Shown here one piece after another: positions 53,998-62,207 of a DNA stretch of 63,223 nt. The position numbers and the translations under genes are program-made. Position 1 is the stretch's first letter. Each line of letters begins with the position of its first letter. The stretch spans positions 1 to 63,223 of the forward strand of contig JANQIT010000055.1 in assembly GCA_028282025.1 (NCBI GenBank), written 5' to 3'. The notes below the pieces were generated by a model. The model was not told the DNA's origin, searched no databases, and saw only the letters and a list, made by a program, of their open reading frames with translations. The DNA comes from Hwanghaeella sp. (lineage in GTDB: Bacteria; Pseudomonadota; Alphaproteobacteria; UBA8366; Aestuariispiraceae).

Positions 53998-55692
53998 CTA
54001 TCCTCCCGCAGTTGTGGCGCCGCCGCCTACTTTTTCGATTATCAGCAGCATCCGGCAGTCGGAGAAGGAGCGGGCTTTTTCAATCGGGCCGCCGGTGATG
54101 GACTGATTGACCGTGAACACCAGTTTGCCGCGGCTGGTCACCACCCCTTCGAATTTCCCGTCCGCCGTGATCATGGCTTCCAGTTTCGCCTTGGCGCCTT
54201 TGTTGCTGACGGCTTCCGTCCTCACCACCCCGTTCTTGACGGTGAACGTCGCCTCCAAGGCGTCCTTGGATTGCGACAAGGGCGCGCAGAAAGGATAGCT
54301 TGCCTGATTGCTGGCCGACTTGCCGCCCTCGATCGTAAACCGGTACGCGCCGTCCATTGGGTGAGCGGAGGCGGCGGGGGGCAGTGCGGCGATCTGCTGA
54401 CGCTCTTTCAAGCCCGCGATGCGCGCCCTGGCGATATCGGCAAACTTCCCGTCGGGGTAACGGTCCAGGTAAACCTGAAACTCAGCAGCGGACCCAGCGG
54501 CTTCCACTTCGTTCCACAAGGCGTCCTCCCGGTTCGTCTGCGGTGCTGTGGAGCGGACCTGGGCGACGTCCCGTTCGCGTTTCTCGATGGCCGCGATGCG
54601 GGCGCGCGCCAGGGACGCGAAGGTGCCGTCCGGGAATTGCTGCAGATAGGCTTCGAAATCCGCCTTGCTGTCCGAATTCTGGATGGCCTGGAAAAAGGCC
54701 GTTTCAGACTGGTGTTGCGTCGTGACGCTGTTTTTCTGAATGACGCTGATCTTCGCCCGCGCCAAGGGTGCGAACAGGCCCTCCGGATATTGGCTGAGAT
54801 ACGCCTCGAACAATGCCGCGTCCGTTGAGCTCTTGATGGATTCCCAATAGGCTAGTTCGACGGTGTGGTCCGGCTGCGCCGGGGCGGCCACGGGCTCCGG
54901 TTCCGGTTGATCCTCGATAAAGTAGAAATCCCCGGTCAGAGACGAACTTTCCCAGGGAACCTGGGCGTCGCTGGTACGGTCCATCACGGCCACGCGGACC
55001 GTCTTGAAGACATCCTCCACCTTCGCGCCGGGTGCTTTGATCGCACGGGACAGCGCCTTGGTGTAGGGGCTGTTCCTGCCGCGGCCGTCGGCGGCGACTT
55101 TGCCCGGCGCGGTGGAATAGGCGATCAGGGTGCCGGACGGCGCGCCCATCCGCGCCAGGCCGGAGCCGCTCGACCGTGTGGCGGCCTTGTAGGGATTGTT
55201 CCGGCAGGCGTCCATGACGACGATGTTCAGGCGGTTGCCGGCATTTTGCAGAACGCTCAGCAAGGTGGAGGCGGGGAAGCCCTCCAACTCCACATCGATG
55301 GCTTCCTCGATCTGTGCATCCACCGGAATCATATAGTTCTCGCCCTGGGCCTGGATGCCGTGCCCCGCATAATAGACGAAGCCGACCGCGTCGCTGCCCG
55401 CCCGGCTGAGAGTTCGGCTGAAGGTGTGGACCGCCTTTTTCATCGCGCGCCCGTCGGCGTTGATCACCTCCACCACCTCGAACCCGACATCGCGCAGGGT
55501 TTCCGCCATCAGGGTTGCGTCGTTCGTCGGGTTCGCCAGCGGCTGACTGCCGTAATCCCCATTGCCGATCACCAAGGCGACGCGTTTCTCGGCCAGGGCC
55601 GGGGGCGCGGCGGCCATAGAGGCGGCCAACAGCGCAAGCGTCACGCATACACTTGAAAAGGAACAGGGTAAGCCCTGGAAGAACGTCCGCAT
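53998..55692 (-). CDS. Secreted caspase-like (C14) protein, paralogue
   Basis: 564 residues with signal peptide (about 1-34, ending 'PPALA'), caspase domain with H111 in 'YYAGHGIQ' and C163 in 'MDACRNNPYK', three repeats like those of its neighbour (for example 'FFQAIQNSDSKADFEAYLQQ'), and a different C-terminal beta-rich domain. The caspase half is nearly the same as the neighbour, the tail is not, so duplication was followed by divergence or exchange of the C-terminal part. ATG 55713 is an alternative start, 7 codons earlier. Confidence 0.88.
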   Translation of the reverse strand: MRTFFQGLPCSFSSVCVTLALLAASMAAAPPALAEKRVALVIGNGDYGSQPLANPTNDATLMAETLRDVGFEVVEVINADGRAMKKAVHTFSRTLSRAGSDAVGFVYYAGHGIQAQGENYMIPVDAQIEEAIDVELEGFPASTLLSVLQNAGNRLNIVVMDACRNNPYKAATRSSGSGLARMGAPSGTLIAYSTAPGKVAADGRGRNSPYTKALSRAIKAPGAKVEDVFKTVRVAVMDRTSDAQVPWESSSLTGDFYFIEDQPEPEPVAAPAQPDHTVELAYWESIKSSTDAALFEAYLSQYPEGLFAPLARAKISVIQKNSVTTQHQSETAFFQAIQNSDSKADFEAYLQQFPDGTFASLARARIAAIEKRERDVAQVRSTAPQTNREDALWNEVEAAGSAAEFQVYLDRYPDGKFADIARARIAGLKERQQIAALPPAASAHPMDGAYRFTIEGGKSASNQASYPFCAPLSQSKDALEATFTVKNGVVRTEAVSNKGAKAKLEAMITADGKFEGVVTSRGKLVFTVNQSITGGPIEKARSFSDCRMLLIIEKVGGGATTAGG

Positions 55693-55905
55693 CGAAAGTC
55701 TCACAAAATCCATGGACGGGCAGAATAACTCAAACAGGGGAGGGATTTACAGTGATCTTGAACACAATCGCGGGAATTTGCCACGGGATGGAAAGTCGCA
55801 GGATATCGGTGGGGGCGCAGGGCGCGATACGGCCTCCAAAATCCTCAACAGAAATGTAACGGACAGACATGTCGATGCAGTTTGCCGGGATAGGCGGACC
55901 CGGTC

Positions 55906-56732
55906 CAGGCCGTTTCCCTGCCGATTTCCCTAAGGTAGGCTGTCGTTGATTCCATCCACGGCGTCTTTAAGGCCGTGGTTTCCCTGCCGATTTCCCTAAG
56001 GTAGGCTCAGCGCATTGCGCCCACCGTGCCGAATGAGGCCGTGGTTTCCCTGCCGATTTCCCTAAGGTAGGCTGGCGCGGCGCGCATCGCCATACAGCCT
56101 GTGGCCGTGGTTTCCCTGCCGATTTCCCTAAGGTAGGCTGTTCCTGTTGATGTATTGGCGCACGGCGTCGCCGTGGTTTCCCTGCCGATTTCCCTAAGGT
56201 AGGCTGGTCAAGTCGGTCTCGGTTGCGAAGTTGAAGCCGTGGTTTCCCTGCCGATTTCCCTAAGGTAGGCTACGCCGCGAAAGGTCGGGTCCCGCAGTTC
56301 CGCCGTGGTTTCCCTGCCGATTTCCCTAAGGTAGGCTTCAGCATGGCACCCTCAGGCGACAAACGGGGCCGTGGTTTCCCTGCCGATTTCCCTAAGGTAG
56401 GCTACCTGTAGGGAAATGTATCATGTCGGAAACGCCGTGGTTTCCCTGCCGATTTCCCTAAGGTAGGCTCAGCGGAATCTCAACGCGCCCTTTGTAAGGC
56501 CGTGGTTTCCCTGCCGATTTCCCTAAGGTAGGCTTGAAGCCGCGAAGTCCGGAATGCTGGATAGGCCGTGGTTTCCCTGCCGATTTCCCTAAGGTAGGCT
56601 GATAAGGTCAGAGGTCTGCGCCGCGGCGGGGCCGTGGTTTCCCTGCCGATTTCCCTAAGGTAGGCTACGGTGCGGGCGCAGAACGGCTGGGTGATCGCCG
56701 TGGTTTCCCTGCCGATTTCCCTAAGGTAGGCT
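55906..56732 (+). CRISPR. Type II-C CRISPR array, 13 repeats and 12 spacers
   Basis: The 36-base repeat begins GCCGTGGTTTCCCTGCCGAT and ends TTCCCTAAGGTAGGCT. Repeats start at 55906, 55972, 56038, 56104, 56170, 56236, 56302, 56368, 56434, 56499, 56565, 56631 and 56697. Eleven spacers are 30 bases; the one at 56470-56498 is 29. Repeats 2 to 13 look identical; the first has lost its first six bases (core 55912-55941), the sign of an old end. The tracrRNA anti-repeat lies on the plus strand, so mature crRNAs also come from the plus strand, toward cas2. New spacers would then enter at the cas2-proximal end. Confidence 0.97.
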
Positions 56733-56778
56733 GGGAGCGTAAAAAGTATCTGATTTCATTGAGTTAAACAGGGATCGA

Positions 56779-57108
56779 TCAAAGCAAAACAAGCTGGTCG
56801 GTCCCTGTTTGTTCCTGTCTGTTTGTCGTGCCGACAAGAAGTTTCATCCTTGCAAATTGCCGTTCGGTCACTTGAAGCGCCCGGACGCTGCCCTTTGGCG
56901 GCAGGTTTTTCTTAATCCGCGCCAAGTGCTTGTCCGCCGCGTCCTGTCCCCGGCAGACCCGTGTGTAGACGGATAACTGCATCATATCGTATCCGTCGTT
57001 CAGCAGGAAGCGCCTGAATTTGCCCGCGTCCCGCCGTTCCGTCTTTGTCAGGACGGGAAGGTCGAAGAAGACGAACAGGTACATGAACCGGATCTCCTCT
57101 TCCCGCAT
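56779..57108 (-). CDS. cas2: CRISPR-associated endonuclease Cas2
   Basis: 109 residues with 'YLFVFFDLPVLTKTERRDAGKFRRFLL', where the family aspartate is in 'FFDLP', and 'DGYDMMQLSVYTRVC'. It is the dimeric adaptor of the Cas1-Cas2 integrase. It begins 5 bases after cas1; the ATG at 57084 is a possible shorter start. It ends 46 bases from the last repeat. Confidence 0.94.
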   Translation of the reverse strand: MREEEIRFMYLFVFFDLPVLTKTERRDAGKFRRFLLNDGYDMMQLSVYTRVCRGQDAADKHLARIKKNLPPKGSVRALQVTERQFARMKLLVGTTNRQEQTGTDQLVLL

Positions 57109-57113
57109 GGTGT

Positions 57114-58007
57114 TTAGACGGCTGGAAGGAGTAGGGCGTCGGCCTTGCCCTCGGTCAGCGCCCGGACCAGAGAGGCGGCCATTCGATCCGCCGCCGGCAA
57201 AACCGTCAGTTGCTCTCCCTCGAACAGCACCGTTTCGTTCACGACGCCCGCCAGTTCCTGGCGGTGTGCGCGGGTCAGGCCGGTTTCCTCAGTTGGCGCG
57301 CCACCCCCCGACAGGTGCAGCACGGCCCGGTCCGCCACGGGCCGGAGGACTTCCAACAGGTCGTCCGCCAGATTGAAGGCGTTCTGTGCGCCGGCGTGAT
57401 GTATCCCAAACGCCGGCAACAGCCCCGCCGCGACCAGGGCGCGCGCCACCGCGCTGCGCAGGATCGCATAGGCATAGTTCAGCATGGCGTTTCTAAGGTC
57501 GCCGTCGTCATGGCGGCGGAAGTCGATGAACAGGCGCTGCCAATAGAACCGTGCGGCGCGGGCCTCCACATTGCCGGGGTCGCCCGATTTCACCTGCGGC
57601 GTCATTTGGCGCATCGTGCCGCCGCCGCCGAGTTGCGCCCCGTCCAGGATGGCGGCCTGGTTTTCGATCTTGCGGCGCACAACCCGTTGCCAAAGACGCT
57701 TGTTCAAGGGTTGGGAGGCGGAGACCTGCTTGCGCGCCACGCCCGCCTGCTGCCAATGGCCGTGAAACGGCAGGTAAAGGCCGACCGGCGTGTGGCGTGC
57801 GTCCGATTGCACAATCGGGATGCCCGCTTCGGCGCAGGCCGCCAGCAAGGCCCCGGTCAGGGTGACCTGCGGCGTATCCAGGACGATCCAGGCGATATCC
57901 TCCAACGGCAGACTGACCGGCTCCCGCTCCGCCTGATCGACCTGAAGCCGCCGGTTGCCCAGGGACAGGCGCGACGGTTCGCCTATATGGACGCCACGCC
58001 ATGCCAT
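57114..58007 (-). CDS. cas1: CRISPR-associated integrase Cas1
   Basis: 297 residues of type II Cas1. Metal ligands are E148 in 'NVEARAARFYWQ', H203/H204 in 'FGIHHAG' and D215/D216 in 'NLADDLLEV'. With Cas2 it inserts new spacers. Its start overlaps the end of cas9 by 25 bases, so translation is coupled. Confidence 0.94.
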   Translation of the reverse strand: MAWRGVHIGEPSRLSLGNRRLQVDQAEREPVSLPLEDIAWIVLDTPQVTLTGALLAACAEAGIPIVQSDARHTPVGLYLPFHGHWQQAGVARKQVSASQPLNKRLWQRVVRRKIENQAAILDGAQLGGGGTMRQMTPQVKSGDPGNVEARAARFYWQRLFIDFRRHDDGDLRNAMLNYAYAILRSAVARALVAAGLLPAFGIHHAGAQNAFNLADDLLEVLRPVADRAVLHLSGGGAPTEETGLTRAHRQELAGVVNETVLFEGEQLTVLPAADRMAASLVRALTEGKADALLLPAV

Positions 58008-61000
58008 GTCCGGGTTTCCTGCAAGATTTCGTGCAACTGTCCGAGACGGTCGACTTCATACTTCTGGAAGACCGAAAGGGTCTTCATGCCTACTTTGGAT
58101 ACCAATTTTCCCCGCACATTGTGCCGGGAGATTGCAGCGCCGCCCGTACTTCGGTCTGTATATCGATAGTACCCTTCAACGATTTCGCCGTTCCGTTTGA
58201 CGGCCCGGACATAGCAGTCGGAATGCAGGCTGAAACGGAACGCGAACCTGTCATCAATCGTGACCCAATCCTTCTCGTCCTTGTGGGCGACAATGGCCCG
58301 GTTCGGCGGGGAGGGCCATTTCAGGCGGTCGATCACTTGGTGCCGGTAGATGGGGACCAGATAGAATTCATCGCCACCTTTCTTGTTCGGCTTGGCGAAG
58401 ACGTCCACCCGCACCATGTCGCCATTGTCGACATGCCCTTCGTTGATGGTGAAGCCGGACACGCCCGTCCGCCGCAGCGAGACCTTCCGGATCGGATCGC
58501 CCTTGGGGGAGCGCGGCAGGGCCTCTTCCGGCTTCATAGGCTTGCCGGCCTCGATCCAGGCCCGCAGCGCCTCCGCCACCGGCCGGTTGCCGACCTCCGC
58601 ATCCTTGATCCGGGCAAGGTCCGCTTTGGTCAGGTTGGCGATGGCCTTCCGTTCGTAGGTGACTTTGCGGCCATCCTCCTCGCCGATGGCGTAGACGGTT
58701 TCCTTATGCAGTCCGCCGCGCCCGCGCCGTTTTTCCGACCGGGAGACAAAAACGCGTTCGAACGCTTCCAGGGCGTCCCGCTCGAATCCTTTCCAAGGCG
58801 TCGGTACGCTTGGCGTCCAGCGCGACCGGCCGCCGGTCTCAAGAGTCTGATACTCCACGGTCAGTTTGTTCAGCAGCCATTCGCTGCGGGCCGCCGCGCA
58901 GATCATGGCGTCGAGTGCGTGGTGCCGGTCGTCTTCACGGTCTTTTAAGCGGTCCAGCCCCCAGGCCCGGCGCAACAGGGCCGTGACTGCCCCGGGCCGC
59001 GCGAAGAGCCGGCGCGTCTGCGTCTCCCCTTCGGTGGATGGGGCCGGGGACGCCGGTTTCTCTTGAAAGTACAGCGCTTGCAGGCCCGACAGCAGGGCGC
59101 GGGACGCATATCGCGTGTCGTTCAGATTGCGCTTGACGAAACCAGACGACCGTTCGTCGAAGGCTGTCATCTTCAACAGACGTTTCTTATAGGGCTTAAC
59201 ATTCATCGCGCCGACGCGCGCCTCGAATGCGTCCCACCAGGCCGTGTCCGCGCCTTTCCATTCCCAGGGCGTGCGGTTCTTCTTCTCCTGGTTCGCCTCG
59301 GTCAGGCACAGGACGCGGTTGGCGTAGCTGTTATCGTGACTGCGGCTGCGGGGCAGAACGTGATCGACCTGCGTCTTGTCGCTCAGCACGTCGGGGGGAG
59401 AGATCACGCTGTCGGTATAGATGCAGCGATAGTTCTGCTCCTTCCAAAGCTCGTAACGCTGCAACTCCTCCTCGCTTGGGTCCTTGTCCAGATTGAGGTC
59501 GGTCTTCATGGTTTCCCGATGGGCTGCCCGTTCGCGCCGGCGCTTTTCCATGCCGCGCGCGATTTCGTCCCTCTCTCTGGTGGACTTGCCGACATCCCGC
59601 GCCAGTTCCACGATGATGCGCCCGGGGCGCGCCTGGAAGCGGTGGATCAGGGTTTCCACCTGTTTCAGGGCTTCGCGCAGGCTGCGCTGGACGACCGGAT
59701 TGCGGATATCCTCCAGCCCGGCGCGGCGGGAGGCTGTGTGATCGAATCCGGCCGCCGCGCAGGCGTCGGAATAGACAAGCCTTTCCAGCAAGTGCGGCAG
59801 GATTGCGCGGGCGGCCTTGGCGGAGATGTGGCCGGCGCCGGAAAACCGGCTGAACGCACCGGACCGGACGCCCTCCATAAGCTGGGTGCGCAGCACCGGC
59901 TCCAGACCCGGGATTTCGGCAAGCCCCTCCTCAATCCTCGTCAGGTCGTCCCGGAAGCTGAGGACCCGGGCGGCTTCGTCCAGTATCTCCGGCCGGTCCT
60001 TGACGCTGTTCCAGCCCGCAGGCCCCAGGATATCGAAGAAAGTCTTCGTGGCGCTTGCACTGCCGGAGGCGGCGGCGACATCGCCACGGGCGCGTTTCTC
60101 GTCCACGCCATCGAACGCCACGCCGCTGCCCAGCCCGAGCGTTTTTGCCAGCGCGTTCCAGGTAATCGACTTGGATCTCTGCCCGAACCCATCGACCGCT
60201 TTCGAAAGTTCCTCCGCTGTCAGTCGTCTCAAACTTCCCTCGGGACCACGTACCTTCACTGTGTTCAGCTTCGCGAGGAACCTGAATTTCTCGAAGGAGG
60301 GCGCGTTTTTTGGACTGCGGCGCTCCCCGTCGATGAACGGGCAGTACCCCACCATTTCCTCGCTGTCCTTCAAGGGGCGTTGGAAGGATACCGCCTCCTC
60401 GACCTCCTGCTGAAGCGCCTCCGTGGCGTACTTGTTGCCGTAACGGCGTTGGGCCTTGAAGATTTCCGCCAGTTCGGAACTCAAATCGTCCCGTGCGAAT
60501 GTGTGCGTGTATTCCCCGCCCTTGTTGCGTTTACGGCCCGCGAACTTCGGGTCTCTCGCCACCATCTGTCCGACCGTGACGTAACGCGCCAGTAATCCCC
60601 GGTTTTCCTGAACGGCCCCCAGCATCTTCTTGTCGTCGTCGGGGGCGTTGTCCCCCTGACCGGACTTGCTGTTCGACTTGAAACCGCGATGTTTGGCGAT
60701 GTGAAGGATGGCGGCGGCGAACTCGCTCTCCGTCAACAGCCGGTCCAGGCTTTCTGCGCGCGCACGCCATGGGTCGGGCGGCGCTGCACCCGGCCGATTG
60801 TGGAAGGCGGCCGGGTCGGTGGAAGACAGGACGCCGGCCCGCACGAGTATGGAACGGACCTTGGCCATGCGCTGCGCCCGGCGGCGGATAACACGCCGAA
60901 GCAACCGTTTCTCCCGCCGTTTCTGGTTTTCCAGTTCGCGCGTCTTCGGGTTTTCCGGCGGGTCGAAGCATCGGCTGCCGGCGAACAGGATTTCCGGCGT

Positions 61001-61126
61001 CTCGCCATGGCGGAGGAGGGCGGAGCCGACCGATGCGATCCCGATATCCAGACCGAGGACCAGGGTTTCATCGATTGGATATCTCTCGGCGATCCGCGAA
61101 AGCCGGTCGCTGGAGTGCTTTTGCAT
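57983..61126 (-). CDS. cas9: Type II-C CRISPR effector nuclease Cas9
   Basis: 1047 residues, compact II-C size. RuvC-I has D27 in 'LGLDIGIASVG', then the arginine-rich bridge helix at about 69-97, a small recognition lobe, RuvC-II with E507 in 'RIIVELARD', HNH with D588-H589 and N612 ('VDHVLPRSRSHDN', 'EANQEKKNR'), and RuvC-III with H736 and D739 in 'HHALDAMIC'. All catalytic residues are present, so both nuclease sites should be active. It cuts DNA matched by crRNA:tracrRNA. The C-terminal 250 residues hold the PAM-reading part, whose specificity cannot be read by eye. First gene of cas9-cas1-cas2; no csn2 or cas4. Confidence 0.97.
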   Translation of the reverse strand: MQKHSSDRLSRIAERYPIDETLVLGLDIGIASVGSALLRHGETPEILFAGSRCFDPPENPKTRELENQKRREKRLLRRVIRRRAQRMAKVRSILVRAGVLSSTDPAAFHNRPGAAPPDPWRARAESLDRLLTESEFAAAILHIAKHRGFKSNSKSGQGDNAPDDDKKMLGAVQENRGLLARYVTVGQMVARDPKFAGRKRNKGGEYTHTFARDDLSSELAEIFKAQRRYGNKYATEALQQEVEEAVSFQRPLKDSEEMVGYCPFIDGERRSPKNAPSFEKFRFLAKLNTVKVRGPEGSLRRLTAEELSKAVDGFGQRSKSITWNALAKTLGLGSGVAFDGVDEKRARGDVAAASGSASATKTFFDILGPAGWNSVKDRPEILDEAARVLSFRDDLTRIEEGLAEIPGLEPVLRTQLMEGVRSGAFSRFSGAGHISAKAARAILPHLLERLVYSDACAAAGFDHTASRRAGLEDIRNPVVQRSLREALKQVETLIHRFQARPGRIIVELARDVGKSTRERDEIARGMEKRRRERAAHRETMKTDLNLDKDPSEEELQRYELWKEQNYRCIYTDSVISPPDVLSDKTQVDHVLPRSRSHDNSYANRVLCLTEANQEKKNRTPWEWKGADTAWWDAFEARVGAMNVKPYKKRLLKMTAFDERSSGFVKRNLNDTRYASRALLSGLQALYFQEKPASPAPSTEGETQTRRLFARPGAVTALLRRAWGLDRLKDREDDRHHALDAMICAAARSEWLLNKLTVEYQTLETGGRSRWTPSVPTPWKGFERDALEAFERVFVSRSEKRRGRGGLHKETVYAIGEEDGRKVTYERKAIANLTKADLARIKDAEVGNRPVAEALRAWIEAGKPMKPEEALPRSPKGDPIRKVSLRRTGVSGFTINEGHVDNGDMVRVDVFAKPNKKGGDEFYLVPIYRHQVIDRLKWPSPPNRAIVAHKDEKDWVTIDDRFAFRFSLHSDCYVRAVKRNGEIVEGYYRYTDRSTGGAAISRHNVRGKLVSKVGMKTLSVFQKYEVDRLGQLHEILQETRTWHGVASI

Positions 61127-61166
61127 GGTAATTCTCTAATGAATTTCAACCATAGAGAATAACATG

Positions 61167-61196
61167 TTGACCGGGTTAACCGGAACTGGCAATCCT
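61167..61196 (+). promoter_or_regulatory. Possible tracrRNA promoter
   Basis: TTGACC at 61167-61172 and AATCCT at 61191-61196 with an 18-base spacer would start transcription close to 61203, the first base of the anti-repeat. The -10 element is weak, so this rests mainly on position. Confidence 0.35.
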
Positions 61197-61201
61197 AAGA
61201 G

Positions 61202-61313
61202 CTTAGGGAAATCGGTAGGGAAACCACGGTAAGAAGGTTTTCCTTCGAAGAGTGTTCACCGGCTTGTTCGGTGGCGTACCCCCGTCGCTTCGGCGGCGGG
61301 GGGATCTCTTTTT
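61202..61313 (+). ncRNA. tracrRNA of the Cas9 system
   Basis: The anti-repeat 61202-61229 is complementary to the CRISPR repeat over about 28 bases, with one change at 61216 that keeps a G-U pair and one end mismatch. It is followed by hairpins GAAGG-TTTT-CCTTC (61233-61246), CACCG-N7-CGGTG (61257-61273) and a strong GC stem 61279-61302 with a TTCG loop, ending in TTTTT at 61309-61313, a classic rho-independent terminator. It lies on the strand opposite cas9, just upstream of it. The order anti-repeat then hairpins fixes the plus strand as coding. Confidence 0.9.
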
Positions 61314-61327
61314 CGGAAGGATTTTCT

Positions 61328-61738
61328 TTAAGAACTTCTCACCACCGCGCGGGTTTCGATTTCCACTTTGGCGCGGTCTTCCATCAGGGATTTGACTTCC
61401 ACCATGGCCATGGCCGGGTAATGCGCGCCGATGGTGGCGCGATAGGCGTCGCCCAATTCGCGCTGACGGGCCAGGCACGCCGCCTTGTCGGTGATGTACC
61501 ATGTCATGGAGAGGATATCGGCGGGGGCGGCCCCTGCTTCGGCAAGGACGGCGACCGTGTTTTCCAGCGCCTGACGCGCCTGATCGATGAAGTCGTCGCT
61601 GGTGAATTCTTCCTGTCCGTTCCAGCCGATCAACCCGCCCAGATGAACGATCTTGTCGCCCGGCTGCAGGGTTACCGCCGCGCCGTGCGCATAGCCCTTG
61701 CCCTTCTTCCAGCCGTCGGGGAGCAGGATTTCCATCAT
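61328..61738 (-). CDS. RidA-family enamine/imine deaminase
   Basis: 136 residues of the YjgF/YER057c/UK114 fold. 'KIVHLGGLIGWNGQ', 'QARQALENTVAVLAEAGAAPADILSMTWYITD' in outline and the late 'AMAMVEVKSLMEDRAKVEIETRAVV' match the family, with the substrate-binding Arg replaced or displaced (no clear 'CxxR' ending), so it may be a RidA-like subgroup. Its ATG overlaps the thioesterase stop. RidA proteins are common in 2-aminobenzoyl-CoA clusters, where they would release ammonia from an enamine intermediate. Confidence 0.87.
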   Translation of the reverse strand: MMEILLPDGWKKGKGYAHGAAVTLQPGDKIVHLGGLIGWNGQEEFTSDDFIDQARQALENTVAVLAEAGAAPADILSMTWYITDKAACLARQRELGDAYRATIGAHYPAMAMVEVKSLMEDRAKVEIETRAVVRSS

Positions 61739-62205
61739 GACGCCTCCGCGATCTGGATCCGGTCCGGGGAGGGGGCTTCCCGGAAATTTTCCATCAACGC
61801 GCGGATATCGTCCGGGATCGGTGTCGATTTCATGGCGTCCTCCCCCTTGAAGGCGTTGCCGGACTGGACGAAGACCAGGGTCGAGTTGCTGACCATACAC
61901 ACGGTCTCGCCGACCTTGCCGACAAGCCTGACGGAAAAGGCGCGGGTGCGCAGGTCCGTGACCGTCAACGAGAAGTCGAGCACGTCGCCCAGGGAGCTTG
62001 GCGCGCGGTAGTCTACCTCCAGCCGGACCGTGGGAATGCCGAGCTGGCGTTCCATGTGGAGCTTGATGAAAGGGCAGTTCAGGCCCTGTTCGAACCACCG
62101 TTCTATAACGTCGTTCACCATTTCCACATAGCGCGGATAGAAGACGATCCCGGCCACGTCGCAATGCCGGAACAGGACCGGGACCTGGGTTTCGAAAGCG
62201 GCCAT
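61735..62205 (-). CDS. 4-hydroxybenzoyl-CoA-type thioesterase (hot-dog fold)
   Basis: 156 residues. 'VLFRHCDVAGIVFYPRYVEMVND' carries the active-site aspartate of the 4-hydroxybenzoyl-CoA thioesterase family, with 'GIPTVRLEVDYRAPSSLGD' after it. It hydrolyses aryl- or acyl-CoA esters. It starts 2 bases after the ligase stop and overlaps the RidA start. Ligase, thioesterase and RidA together resemble 2-aminobenzoate (anthranilate) clusters of the aminobenzoyl-CoA route. Confidence 0.88.
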   Translation of the reverse strand: MAAFETQVPVLFRHCDVAGIVFYPRYVEMVNDVIERWFEQGLNCPFIKLHMERQLGIPTVRLEVDYRAPSSLGDVLDFSLTVTDLRTRAFSVRLVGKVGETVCMVSNSTLVFVQSGNAFKGEDAMKSTPIPDDIRALMENFREAPSPDRIQIAEAS

Positions 62206-62207
62206 GA

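Noticed and set aside
52230-55692. Considered the caspase genes as CRISPR-linked effectors such as Craspase
   Set aside because: Both have signal peptides and should act outside the cytoplasm. They lack the TPR-CHAT arrangement of Craspase, and the locus is type II, not type III-E.
55906-55941. Considered the degenerate first repeat as a tracrRNA anti-repeat
   Set aside because: It reads in the same direction as the other repeats and lacks downstream hairpins. The true anti-repeat is at 61202-61229.
59063-60595. Plus-strand open frame of 510 codons inside cas9
   Set aside because: Antisense shadow of cas9 with no domain content; cas9 is intact in its own frame.
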